A stretch of DNA of 64,000 nt from Micrococcales bacterium. GTDB lineage: Bacteria; Actinomycetota; Actinomycetes; Actinomycetales; Dermatophilaceae. The position numbers were made by a program, and so were the translations under genes. The notes under the pieces were generated by a model, which saw only the letters and a list, made by a program, of their open reading frames with translations, had not been told where the DNA came from and did no database searches. The stretch spans positions 1 to 64,000 of the forward strand of contig JAJTBD010000005.1 in the NCBI GenBank assembly GCA_021287075.1. The letters are read 5' to 3'. Below are positions 1 through 7,508 of this stretch, piece by piece (positions within the stretch are counted from its first letter, which is position 1; every line of letters starts with the position of its first letter).

Positions 1-69
1 ATCTCGTCGTTACGGCACGCTCAAAGACCCGAGCTCATCGGTGGATCGAGGCTAAAGGGGGTTCGAGAA

Positions 70-540
70 TCAGGGCAGCGCCAAGTTGGTGCCAAGGGCG
101 CCGTTGATCATGTCGAAAAGCACGCCGGTCTCGCGACGAGCGACCTCGTACTTCGCTGTTCCCTCCATGGGGTCGACATCGATGATGGCCGCAGCGTCAG
201 CGGTGAATTCCGACAGCGTCTGTACGCGGGCCGCGTACTTCGCTGGGCTCACTCCTGGTGGAATGCCCGCGTTTCCGAGTCGCGCGTAGCTCCCGCTCAG
301 CAGGTTGAGCGCGCTATCGACCATGATGCCGTCCCCGAGACGCTCGTCGACCCGGGCGATGTCATCGGTGATGTCCTGGCACTTCTTCAGCGCGTAGGCC
401 CTGTCGAAGGAGCTCATGGGCTCAGCCGCTTCAGCCGGCGCAGCGGGGACAGCCGGACGTTCTGACGCGGTCACGGAAGGAGTCCATGGGGTAGGCGTCC
501 GCCGCGAGTGCGTTGCAGCCGCCGCCGGGGTCTCGGCCAC
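70..540 (-). CDS. Hypothetical protein, probable C-terminal part of an interrupted lipoprotein
   Basis: The reading frame encodes 156 residues: an Ala/Pro/Thr-rich stretch of about 40 residues, then a helical domain with one Cys (KKCQDITDDIARVDERLGDG) that I do not recognise. It lies in the same frame as the lipoprotein ORF immediately upstream (547-831), and only one TAG codon plus two sense codons separate them. No convincing Shine-Dalgarno precedes the ATG at 540, so this is probably the body of one lipoprotein of about 252 residues whose signal and linker sit upstream. Alternatively it is a separate gene that uses translational coupling. Positions 1-69, downstream of its stop, hold nothing I can identify. 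Confidence 0.5.
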   Translation of the reverse strand: MAETPAAAATHSRRTPTPWTPSVTASERPAVPAAPAEAAEPMSSFDRAYALKKCQDITDDIARVDERLGDGIMVDSALNLLSGSYARLGNAGIPPGVSPAKYAARVQTLSEFTADAAAIIDVDPMEGTAKYEVARRETGVLFDMINGALGTNLALP

Positions 541-546
541 GGAGTC

Positions 547-831
547 CTAATCCGTCTCTTGCGCCGGCGCCTCGACACTCGACGACGTGCTCTGTCCGGG
601 CGGGGTCTCGTTGCTAGTCCCGGAGCTACTTGACGGGGACGGGGTGGCCGACGTGCTCGTGCTAGACGAGGAAGCGGTCACGGTCACCGTACGAGTGACC
701 GGCGCCAGGTCAGCCTCAGACTCCGCGGAGCCGCATCCCCCAACTGCCAGTACTGACAACAAACTCGCGATGGCGGTCAAGGCCACTGCTGGCCCGGGCC
801 GGTGCAGGTGTCGTAAACGTGTGGGCATCAC
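547..831 (-). CDS. Lipoprotein N-terminus ending at an in-frame TAG
   Basis: The 94-residue product begins with a basic n-region and a hydrophobic segment that ends in a lipobox (LAVGGC), predicting signal peptidase II cleavage and a lipid-anchored Cys. The rest is a Ser/Thr/Pro linker containing TRTVTVTASSSS, a layout also seen in the lipoproteins at 14567 and 16713. It carries no folded domain, which is odd for a complete protein. After the TAG stop the same frame runs on into the 156-residue ORF below. A nonsense mutation or sequencing error is the simplest reading. Confidence 0.6.
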   Translation of the reverse strand: MMPTRLRHLHRPGPAVALTAIASLLSVLAVGGCGSAESEADLAPVTRTVTVTASSSSTSTSATPSPSSSSGTSNETPPGQSTSSSVEAPAQETD

Positions 832-1089
832 GTTCGCCCTCTTTGCTGACCGGTGTGTTGTCGATGTGGCGACCAGGGATCTTGGCGGTCCCCGTAGCGG
901 TCACCGCCTGCCACGCTACTCGCGCGATCCCGGCGAAGTGGGACGATTCGGAACTCTGGTCCCGCCTGACACGACGGCCTGATGAACGACCTGAGCGCCT
1001 GCTGCGGCCTGCCGTAGGGACAAGGTGTTGGGAGCGACGGTCTCGGCGCCCTGAACCCGGCTTTTCTCGAGAAAGCGGGATGGGCCGCT

Positions 1090-1698
1090 CTACTCCTCGC
1101 CGTGCCAGTGCCGGGTATGGAAGGCGACCGCCGTCTCCAGCACGGCCCGGATGTACTGCTCGCGCTCTTCGATCGTGGACTCCTCGCGAAAGACGGGCTT
1201 GTCGCTGCGTGAAGGCTCCTTGATTCGACGACGCAGTTGGCGGGCCTCATGCGGCGTGACGTCGAACGTCTCCGGTGCTTGCCCGAGGACAGAGAGGTTC
1301 GCCGTGAGCTCATACCGGCTGGGTCCAGTCGCCGTGCTGAGCACCGCGAACGCGTCATCGAGCCACGAACTGGTGTCCTGGGCGCTCGCCTCGATGGCGT
1401 CCATCAACTCCTGGAAGAGGGCCCACCCGGCCTCCGCGATCCCCGGGAACTCGCCGAATCCCTCGGTCCACGGCTGTTTCGCAGCAAGCCGGATCATCCG
1501 ATCCGCGCGCTCCTGGTCCCCGCTCTCCAGTGCCGTGATCGCCTTCGAGATCACATTGCGCGCACCCTCGTAGCGTCCCTTGTTGAGGCGGTCGTTCAAG
1601 TCCTCGGAGGCGGCGAGCACCGACTCGAGTCCGGCGTCGCGGTAGTCGTCGTCAAACTCGAAATCGTCCTCGAAGTCCATGGTGTTGGGCGCGTCCAT
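1090..1698 (-). CDS. Hypothetical acidic protein
   Basis: This is a protein of about 202 residues. The start was placed at the ATG at 1698 (MDAPNTMDFEDDF), because further upstream the frame runs into the repeated GAGGCAGTGCA element. A second ATG at 1680 is equally possible, and neither has a strong ribosome-binding site. The first 25 residues are highly acidic, followed by predicted helices (LNDRLNKGRYEGARNVISKA) and a C-terminal His-rich tail (HTRHWHGEE). There is no signal peptide or membrane segment. I do not recognise the family. It is divergent from the gene at 1895, and the 258 bases between it and the lipoprotein at 831 look noncoding. Confidence 0.55.
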   Translation of the reverse strand: MDAPNTMDFEDDFEFDDDYRDAGLESVLAASEDLNDRLNKGRYEGARNVISKAITALESGDQERADRMIRLAAKQPWTEGFGEFPGIAEAGWALFQELMDAIEASAQDTSSWLDDAFAVLSTATGPSRYELTANLSVLGQAPETFDVTPHEARQLRRRIKEPSRSDKPVFREESTIEEREQYIRAVLETAVAFHTRHWHGEE

Positions 1699-1728
1699 GC
1701 GGTCGACGATAGCGACAGGGGACACGCT

Positions 1729-1765
1729 CGTGAGGCAGTGCAATCCCGTGAGGCAGTGCATAGCG
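1729..1765. repeat. Short direct repeat, copy of the GGGGCAATGCATAGCG family
   Basis: The 14-mer CGTGAGGCAGTGCA occurs at 1729-1742 and again at 1747-1760, followed by TAGCG. The half GGCAGTGCATAGCG matches the arms of the inverted repeats at 10046-10095 and 30382-30466. It lies between the divergent genes starting at 1698 and 1895. Confidence 0.5.
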
Positions 1766-1894
1766 CCGCCAGGACGCCCTTGGCCGCTCCGCCGCGGCCG
1801 CAGCGGCCCATGTGGTCCAATGCCGTGTCAACGCATAGCGCCGCGTAGTCGAGTCCCCGCGGCATGCCGAGCATCCTGGAACCGGGGGAGCCAA

Positions 1895-2677
1895 ATGGAT
1901 CTGCCATTCGATTCCCAGATCACCTGCCTGCTGTGCTGGTGGCCAGACTCGCTCTCGCGCATGGTCGTTGCCGATGTGCTGACCTCCCACCCACTGGGCT
2001 TCGAGCCGACCTGGGTCCAGCTCAACTACTACGAGGGGGGCTCCCGCGAGGTGCCATTCGGCCCCGCCGCGCGGGAAGCCCTCGCGGGCGACGGTCCGAT
2101 GTCGTGGAAGATCGAGACCGAGCGCGGCTGGGAGGGGCCAAGCGTCGGGCACAACCGAACTCTCCACGTCGATCTCGTCAAGGCCGGCCGGAGCCTGCCG
2201 ACTTCGACGATCGAGGTGCTTGCCCAGCTCGACGGCTTCACCATCGGCCTTCGTGGAGACGCCGCAGACCACGTCTGGCAGTCGGAGAAGTCCCTCGGCA
2301 ACTACCGCGTCTTCGGTCGCCCATACGAGCACCTGCCGACCTACCGCGACCGACATGGCCGGGAGCGGGTGGACATCTCGGGCAACCCGGGGCGGGACTC
2401 CGAGACCGTGGGTCTGCGGATGTGGGCCGCCTCGGACATCTGGTTCGGCCCCGAGGCGGGGCGGGCACTCGACTACTCGCGCATCCACACCATCCCCGTC
2501 GGCGCCCTCACCGAGCTGCCAAACGACCGCTGGCACCTGCACCTCTACGACCTCTACGATCCGATCGACGAGATCCGACGCAAGCAGTCCGCTCTGCGCG
2601 CCCACCTCGACTGGGACCGCCTTGAAGCCGAGGCTCCGCAGCGGGTCGCCGAGCTGCGGGCCCAGCGCGGCTGGTGA
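1895..2677 (+). CDS. Hypothetical protein
   Basis: The gene encodes 260 residues. The ATG at 1895 was chosen because GGGGGAG lies 4-5 bases upstream; the frame remains open further 5' only through repeat DNA. The sequence is soluble-looking with many Trp, Tyr and Arg residues, and has no signal peptide or transmembrane helix. Two CxxCWWPDS-type N-terminal cysteines (CLLCWWPDS) are notable. The C-terminal part (HLHLYDLYDPIDEIRRKQ) is predicted helical. I do not recognise the family. Transcription converges on the SRPBCC/ArsR pair, and two hairpins separate them. Confidence 0.6.
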   Translation: MDLPFDSQITCLLCWWPDSLSRMVVADVLTSHPLGFEPTWVQLNYYEGGSREVPFGPAAREALAGDGPMSWKIETERGWEGPSVGHNRTLHVDLVKAGRSLPTSTIEVLAQLDGFTIGLRGDAADHVWQSEKSLGNYRVFGRPYEHLPTYRDRHGRERVDISGNPGRDSETVGLRMWAASDIWFGPEAGRALDYSRIHTIPVGALTELPNDRWHLHLYDLYDPIDEIRRKQSALRAHLDWDRLEAEAPQRVAELRAQRGW

Positions 2678-2758
2678 GCGAGCACGTGTGGGCTTCACAC
2701 CAGGGCGACTTCCCACACGCGTCGTGCCCTGCGTCTGTTGGGTCGCCTGCACCACGCC

Positions 2759-2831
2759 GACGGGGCGGCCACCGAGAGGTGACCGCCCCGTCGAGGTATG
2801 CCGTGAGCGCGAGGAGCGCTCACGGCATACC
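2759..2831. terminator. Double hairpin between convergent genes
   Basis: The first stem-loop (2759-2773 with 2778-2792) has a 15-bp stem with one mismatch. The second (2795-2810 with 2816-2831) is a perfect 16-bp stem with a 5-base loop, made of GGTATGCCGTGAGCGC and its complement. The second is a paired copy of the dispersed GTATGCCG motif. Its place between convergent genes suggests bidirectional termination without a U-tract. Confidence 0.7.
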
Positions 2832-2834
2832 GGA

Positions 2835-3359
2835 TCACTCGCCGGCGCCGACCATGGGGCGACCGGTCTCGAGCAGGGTCTTGAGGCTCGCGAGCACCCA
2901 CGGCCAGCCGCCGCCGCCCTGCGAGGCGTCGCCGGAGCCCTCGATGTCGCGGGCGGTGCTCTGCGCGCCCGTGCAGTCGTGGGTGAGGGTCAGGCAGGTG
3001 AGGCCGCCGGGATACTCCTTGAGGTCCCAGGTGAGGGTCGTCTCCTCGTTGTGCCAGGCCGCGACCCAGGACTGGACGAGGCGGTTGGGCGGGTCTGCGT
3101 CGATGACGCGGCCGGTGACCGCGACGTCGCCCATGCCCATCTCCTTCATCGCCGGCGTCGTGTGGCTGACGTAGTCGCCCCCGGGCGTGAGGTCATAGGA
3201 GACCTCGCCGCCGTAGCCGTACTTCGTCGAGAACTCGGAGCTCGTGATCGCGTCCCACACCTTCTGCTGCGGCGACTCGATGTAGATCTTGAAGACCTGG
3301 ATCTCCGGCGCGTCACGCCCAGTGCCGTCGGTCATGGTCTGAGTCTCGTTGGTGCTCAT
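2835..3359 (-). CDS. SRPBCC (AHSA1-like) domain protein
   Basis: The product has 174 residues. The start at ATG 3359 has GGAGGAAAAGCC directly upstream, a strong ribosome-binding site, and overlaps the ArsR stop as ATGA, so the two are translationally coupled. The START/Bet-v1-type fold is recognisable from IYIESPQQKVWDAITSSEF near the N-terminus, a G-rich turn (LTPGGDYVSH) and a Trp-rich central strand. SRPBCC proteins bind hydrophobic ligands or modulate chaperones. The ArsR-SRPBCC pairing is a common actinobacterial two-gene unit in which the regulator controls its partner; the ligand is unknown. Confidence 0.85.
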   Translation of the reverse strand: MSTNETQTMTDGTGRDAPEIQVFKIYIESPQQKVWDAITSSEFSTKYGYGGEVSYDLTPGGDYVSHTTPAMKEMGMGDVAVTGRVIDADPPNRLVQSWVAAWHNEETTLTWDLKEYPGGLTCLTLTHDCTGAQSTARDIEGSGDASQGGGGWPWVLASLKTLLETGRPMVGAGE

Positions 3360-3685
3360 GGCTTTTCCTCCAGCTGTCGTTTCAGATCGGTCAGTGCTGT
3401 CACGTGGTGCTCGGTGAACTTGTCGATCCACCTGTCGTGGACCAGTCGGATGGGCACCGGGTTGAGGTGATGGAGCTTCTCCCGGCCCTTCTTCTCTGTG
3501 ACGACGAGCCCGGCGTCCTCGAGGAGCCGCAGGTGCTTGGCCACGCCGAACCGTGTCATCTCCTGGCGGACGGTCACCACGGCCTCGAGCTCGCCGAGGG
3601 TGCGCCCGCCCTTGTCGAACAGCGCGTCGAGGAGCAGCCGCCGCGTCGGGTCGGCCAGCGCCTTGAACACGAGATCGTCCTGCAC
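3356..3685 (-). CDS. ArsR-family HTH transcriptional regulator
   Basis: This is a short winged-helix repressor. FKALADPTRRLLLDALFDKG begins the domain, and the recognition region is FGVAKHLRLLEDAGLV, followed by the wing EKKGREKLHHL. I place the start at GTG 3685 (109 residues): a TANNNT -10 element, TAATGT (3693-3698, minus strand), lies 7 bases upstream, the spacing typical of leaderless actinobacterial mRNAs. A longer form from GTG 3715 is possible but would start inside the operator palindrome. No metal-binding Cys pair is visible, so metal sensing is not indicated. It probably represses itself and the SRPBCC gene. Confidence 0.85.
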   Translation of the reverse strand: MQDDLVFKALADPTRRLLLDALFDKGGRTLGELEAVVTVRQEMTRFGVAKHLRLLEDAGLVVTEKKGREKLHHLNPVPIRLVHDRWIDKFTEHHVTALTDLKRQLEEKP

Positions 3686-3692
3686 GAGGACG

Positions 3693-3715
3693 ACATTAGG
3701 TGACCAAAAGGTCAC
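3693..3715 (-). promoter_or_regulatory. Leaderless promoter with ArsR operator palindrome
   Basis: GTGACC-AAAA-GGTCAC at 3700-3715 is a perfect inverted repeat. It sits just upstream of the TAATGT -10 hexamer (3693-3698 read on the minus strand). A regulator bound here would block RNA polymerase, fitting autoregulation of the ArsR gene. Confidence 0.55.
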
Positions 3716-3866
3716 ATGTCTAGAGGCCGTATGCCGCGTCCCTCCTTTCGGGCGTAACCCGAGGCCTGCGCCCCTGCCGACGGCCCAGGTCGCCTACGGT
3801 GGACCGGTCCTGACCATGCGTCTGCCCGCCCGGGCTGGCGCCCCGCACGGAGCCCGGGAGGCGCCG

Positions 3867-4583
3867 ATGAGTGCAGACGACCAGCCGGTCGGCGCGGTCC
3901 TCATTGACCTCGACGGCCCGCTGACCCGGCTCTTCCCTGATCCAGAGCACCTCGATCTCGCACGCGCCCTCGCCGAGCGCGCGGCCACCATTACCGGTAT
4001 GCCGCCGGTGTCGGCCACCGACCACGTCCAGCTCCTGCGCGTGCTCGCCGAGACGGCGCCGGAGCATCTCGTCGAGATCGAGCGGCTGGCTGCCGAGGCT
4101 GAGATGGGCGCAGCCCGCGACTCCTTTGCGGCTCCGGGCGCGCACAGCATGCTGGCCGTGGCCCGTGCCCAGCACCGCCCCGTCGGGGTCGTCTCCAACA
4201 ACTGCCGCGCCGCGGTCCTCACCGCCCTCCTGGTGTGCGGGCTGCAGCCGTTCGTCGACGACGTCACGGGCCGCGATGGCGCCCAGGTCAGCTCGCTCAA
4301 ACCGGCTCCTGACTTGCTCCTCAGCTCACTCAGAGTGCTTGGGGCACAAGCGGCTGCGTCCGTCTTCTTCGGCGACTCGGTCAGCGATGTCGAGGCGGGG
4401 CGCGCGGCAGGTGTGCCCGTGATCGGCGTCACCGAGTCCGCCGACCGGGCCCGTGAGCTCGCCGACGCAGGCGCCGTCACCGTCGTGCCCACCCTCGAGC
4501 ACGCCATCCCGCTCATCGAGAAGGATGGCGGCGCGAGGACCACCCAGAGACCGACCGTGCTGCCCGGAGAGGGACACCCATGA
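3867..4583 (+). CDS. HAD-superfamily hydrolase (phosphatase)
   Basis: The product has 238 residues. The ATG at 3867 follows GGGAG by a few bases. HAD motif I is DLDGP (Asp14, Asp16), motif II is in VVSNN, the motif III Lys lies in SSLKPAPDLL, and motif IV is FFGDSVSDVEAG; this is the beta-phosphoglucomutase-like/HAD-IA layout. Its TGA overlaps the start of the GTP cyclohydrolase II fusion gene (ATGA), so the two are one operon. Bacteria recruit HAD phosphatases to dephosphorylate the pyrimidine intermediate of riboflavin synthesis. A comparable role on the product of the next gene is a reasonable inference, not shown. Confidence 0.8.
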   Translation: MSADDQPVGAVLIDLDGPLTRLFPDPEHLDLARALAERAATITGMPPVSATDHVQLLRVLAETAPEHLVEIERLAAEAEMGAARDSFAAPGAHSMLAVARAQHRPVGVVSNNCRAAVLTALLVCGLQPFVDDVTGRDGAQVSSLKPAPDLLLSSLRVLGAQAAASVFFGDSVSDVEAGRAAGVPVIGVTESADRARELADAGAVTVVPTLEHAIPLIEKDGGARTTQRPTVLPGEGHP

Positions 4584-6049
4584 GCCTGACATCGATCTCC
4601 CAGGGGCGGTCCGGAGGCGAGCCAAGCGTCACCCGGGTCGTCGAGACCCGGCTGCCCACCCGTCACGGCGTCTTCCGCATGATCGGCTTCCTCGGCAACG
4701 ATGGCACCGAGCACATCGCGCTCGTCATGCCGGTCGCGCCTGGGACTGGGGCGGCCGCCGAGGACGTCTCGGACTCCGTGGCCCCGCTGGTGCGATTGCA
4801 CTCGGAGTGCCTCACCGGCGACGCGCTCGGCTCGTGGCGCTGCGACTGCGGGACGCAGCTCGACGCCGCCCTCGGCCGGATCGCCCTCGAGGGCGCCGGC
4901 GCGCTGCTCTATGTCCGCGGGCACGAGGGCCGGGGCATCGGCCTCCTCGAGAAGCTCAAGGCCTATCGCCTCCAGGACGGCGGCGTCGACACTCTCGACG
5001 CCAACCTCGCCCTCGGCCACCCCGCGGATGCGCGCGACTACACCCAGGCCGCGGCGATCCTCGCCGACCTCGGGCTGCGCCGGATCCGCCTCATGAGCTC
5101 CAACCCCGCCAAGGAGCATGCCCTCACGGCCGCCGGCATCGAGATCGTCGAGCGGACAGGGATGTTCGTGCCCGAGCGGGAGCAGAACCTCAGCTATCTG
5201 TCGACGAAGCGCTCCCGGATGGGGCATGACTCCCCGACCGGTGATGTCTGGGGCGAGCTGCTAGCGGGCCGGGTGCCGGTGTCGGCCCCCACCCCCGGCG
5301 ACGAGGAGCTCATCGATCGCTATGGCGCCCTCGTGGCGACCGGGCCCGACGTCGTCGTGGCCCAGATGGCGCAGAGCCTCGACGGGTTCATCGCCACCCG
5401 CAGCGGCGACGGCCAACAGCTCTCCGGAGCCGAGGACCATGCCCACCTGCACCGGCTGCGCGCGCTCGTCCAGGCGGTCGTCGTTGGTGCGGGCAGCGTC
5501 GTCGCGGACGACCCCCAGCTGACCGTGCGCGAGGTCCCTGGCCCCAACCCGGTGCGCGTGCTCATCGACCCCCACGCCCGCATACCGACCACCTCTCAGG
5601 TCCTCACCACCGGCGCCGCCCCGACCCTGTGGCTCGTCGGCTCGGAGTGGAGCCCACCCCCGGCCAGTGCCGCCGAGCGCGTCGCGACGGAGCCTGGCGG
5701 TGGCGGGCATGGCGGTGGCGGGCATGGCGGTGGCGAGGATGGCGTTGCTGACCATGTGACGGTCCTGCGGCTCGAGGCTGCCGACTTCGCCCCGGAGCGC
5801 CTCGTCGAGGTCCTGCGGCGGCGCGGGCTGTCCCGGCTGCTCATCGAGGGCGGCGGCGACACCGTCTCCCGGTTCCTCGCCACCGGTTGTCTCGACCGGC
5901 TCTATGTCACGACCGTGCCCGTGCTGCTCGGCGACGGTGTGCCGGGTGTGCGCGGCCCGGCCGTCGACCGGGTGTCGGCCGCGCCCCGACCGCGTGCCCG
6001 CCACTTCCGGCTCGGCGAGGACACCTGCACCGAGCTCGTCCTGCGCTAA
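4580..6049 (+). CDS. GTP cyclohydrolase II fused to a RibD-type reductase domain
   Basis: The product has 489 residues. Residues about 18-215 are GTP cyclohydrolase II: HSECLTGD, the zinc cysteines Cys77, Cys88 and Cys90, and RGHEGRGIGL; a Tyr (111) occupies the position of the catalytic-site Tyr. Residues about 256-489 are a RibD C-terminal/DHFR-like reductase (VVVAQMAQSLDGFIA, LIEGGGDT). A Gly/His linker repeat lies near residues 372-388 (GGGGHGGGGHGGG). There is no DHBP synthase and no RibD deaminase domain, so it cannot alone perform the standard steps. It shares an operon with a HAD phosphatase and is tail-to-tail with a glycosyltransferase/PTPS-like/MDR operon, overlapping the last stop by 4 bp. 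It is either a riboflavin paralogue or a dedicated enzyme making a GTP-derived metabolite. Confidence 0.85.
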   Translation: MSLTSISQGRSGGEPSVTRVVETRLPTRHGVFRMIGFLGNDGTEHIALVMPVAPGTGAAAEDVSDSVAPLVRLHSECLTGDALGSWRCDCGTQLDAALGRIALEGAGALLYVRGHEGRGIGLLEKLKAYRLQDGGVDTLDANLALGHPADARDYTQAAAILADLGLRRIRLMSSNPAKEHALTAAGIEIVERTGMFVPEREQNLSYLSTKRSRMGHDSPTGDVWGELLAGRVPVSAPTPGDEELIDRYGALVATGPDVVVAQMAQSLDGFIATRSGDGQQLSGAEDHAHLHRLRALVQAVVVGAGSVVADDPQLTVREVPGPNPVRVLIDPHARIPTTSQVLTTGAAPTLWLVGSEWSPPPASAAERVATEPGGGGHGGGGHGGGEDGVADHVTVLRLEAADFAPERLVEVLRRRGLSRLLIEGGGDTVSRFLATGCLDRLYVTTVPVLLGDGVPGVRGPAVDRVSAAPRPRARHFRLGEDTCTELVLR

Positions 6050-7155
6050 CGCCCGGTCGCCAGGCAGGCCTGTGCGATGGTGCGCGCGGTGCTCTCCCAG
6101 CCCGGGAGCCGCTCGCTGGCCGCCCGCGCTGCCTCCTGCCACCGCTCTCTCCGGGCCGCGCCCGTGAGATAGGCACGCAGGACCGCGGTCAGCTCGGCAG
6201 GATCGTCGGTCGCCACGGCGCCTCCCGGTATGCCGCCGCCGGCCATCAACGCCTCCTCGGCCCCAGTGCCCCTCCCGACGACCGCGGGCACGCCGCGGGC
6301 CAGCGCCTCGGTGACGACCAGACCATAGGTCTCGCGCGTGGCGACGCTCACGAGCAGGCTTGCGGCGTCGAGGAGTTCGTCGCGCGCTAGTCCCTCCACC
6401 GCGGGCTCCAGGGACGCGCGGGCGCCGAGGGGAGCCAGGACGGTTGCGATCTGCGCGGCATACGCCTCATCGACGACCGGCCCGACAAGCCGCAGCCGGA
6501 AGTCGAGATCGGCGCAGGCCGCCGCCGTCTGGGCGGTGAGCAGCTGGTTCTTCAGGGGGCCGATGGCGCCGAGCTGGACCAGGCAGGGTGGCTCGTGGAC
6601 GTGTGCCAGTGGCGCAGGGTGAGCTCCGGGGACGGCGACCCGCAGGCGTCCCCGGCCGCGGGGGTCGCCAGCGCCATAGCGGTCCAGCAGGTCGCGCGCG
6701 GCCCACCTGCTCGGCGCGAGGACGGCTGCCACGGCGTCAAGAGCGGCGGCCTCCAGCGCGGCGAGGCGCTCCCGCTCGTCCGGGGAGAGACCCCCCTCGG
6801 CCGGCCGGGGCATGTGCAGGAGCAGGACGACGCGGTGTCCGGCTGTGTGGGATTCCGACAACACATCTGGGTGCTCAGACCCGAGCAGCCCGTCGACGAC
6901 GGACACCGCGTGGCCCCTGATGGCGGCTGCGAGGTCGGCAGCGACGTCCTCCCGAGGGCGGCCGGGCGGCAGGGGGATGCGGGTGCGCTGCAGCGGGGGT
7001 GCGTCGGTGGGCCAGGCGGCGCAGACGGCGTCGTTATAGGTCGCCCCGCCGGAGGGCCGACCCAGGTCGGGGTCGATGAAGCCGATCTCGTCCACGACAA
7101 CAGCTCTCGCGTCCGCGTGGCTCAGCCGTCCCGCTTGAGGCGATAGCTCGCCCAT
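6046..7155 (-). CDS. GT4-family glycosyltransferase
   Basis: The product has up to 369 residues with a GT-B fold. The C-terminal nucleotide-sugar half carries GAIGPLKNQ and the signature ETYGLVVTEALARGVPAVVG, with the paired Glu of the EX7E motif. The start at ATG 7155 overlaps the upstream PTPS-like gene by 34 bp; a GTG nearer residue 20 (VVVDEIGF) would shorten that overlap. It is the last gene of an operon with MDR oxidoreductase and PTPS-like genes, suggesting that the pathway product is glycosylated. Its stop overlaps the convergent fusion gene's stop. Confidence 0.85.
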   Translation of the reverse strand: MGELSPQAGRLSHADARAVVVDEIGFIDPDLGRPSGGATYNDAVCAAWPTDAPPLQRTRIPLPPGRPREDVAADLAAAIRGHAVSVVDGLLGSEHPDVLSESHTAGHRVVLLLHMPRPAEGGLSPDERERLAALEAAALDAVAAVLAPSRWAARDLLDRYGAGDPRGRGRLRVAVPGAHPAPLAHVHEPPCLVQLGAIGPLKNQLLTAQTAAACADLDFRLRLVGPVVDEAYAAQIATVLAPLGARASLEPAVEGLARDELLDAASLLVSVATRETYGLVVTEALARGVPAVVGRGTGAEEALMAGGGIPGGAVATDDPAELTAVLRAYLTGAARRERWQEAARAASERLPGWESTARTIAQACLATGR

Positions 7156-7508
7156 GCGTCCGGGTTCTCCCTGAGGAGGACCTCGACGGCGGTGATGCCC
7201 GTCAGGTCCATGGTCTCGTCGAGGCCGCTGGCGATGTGCTGGGCGAGGCGCTCGGTGGTGGTGAGCACCCCGCGGAACTCCTCCAGTTCGTCGAGGTTGC
7301 GATAGTTCAGCCGACCGAGCACCTCGCTGAGCCGTGTGGTCGCCTCACCGATGTCCACGACGACGCCATGCTCGTCGAGGTCGGGCCGCTCAAAGGTCGC
7401 CTCGACGACGAAGGTCGCGCCGTGCAGTCCGGCAGCCGGCCCAAAGAAGGGGTCCGGCAGGCTGTGGGCGACCATCACGTGGTCACGGACGGTGAGTCTG
7501 AACATCAC
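7122..7508 (-). CDS. Degenerate 6-pyruvoyl-tetrahydropterin synthase/QueD-like protein
   Basis: The product has 128 residues, the usual length of this T-fold family. The core is visible as VAHSLPDPFF (His15) and LHGATF (His29), followed by VVVDIGEATTRL, a Leu-Asn (GRLNYRNLDEL) and TTTERLA where family members have PTSEN. In active PTPS/QueD enzymes the second element reads HGH; here the third zinc histidine is Ala31, the catalytic Cys upstream is missing and no His replaces that of LDH-x-x-LN. It probably binds a pterin-like or purine-derived ligand with altered chemistry, or is a structural subunit. It overlaps the MDR gene stop by ATGA. Confidence 0.75.
   Translation of the reverse strand: MMFRLTVRDHVMVAHSLPDPFFGPAAGLHGATFVVEATFERPDLDEHGVVVDIGEATTRLSEVLGRLNYRNLDELEEFRGVLTTTERLAQHIASGLDETMDLTGITAVEVLLRENPDAWASYRLKRDG

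Noticed and set aside
1679..1894. N-terminal extension of the hypothetical protein at 1895
   Set aside because: It would translate the GAGGCAGTGCA repeat and the divergent promoter region; the RBS supports 1895.
3498..3866. Long 5' extension of the HAD gene frame
   Set aside because: It runs antisense through the ArsR gene and across its operator; the ATG at 3867 has a GGGAG and gives the family length.
3794..5227. Long open frame antisense to the HAD and cyclohydrolase genes
   Set aside because: The + strand encodes complete catalytic motifs; the antisense product is Ala/Arg/Glu low-complexity typical of high-GC shadow frames.
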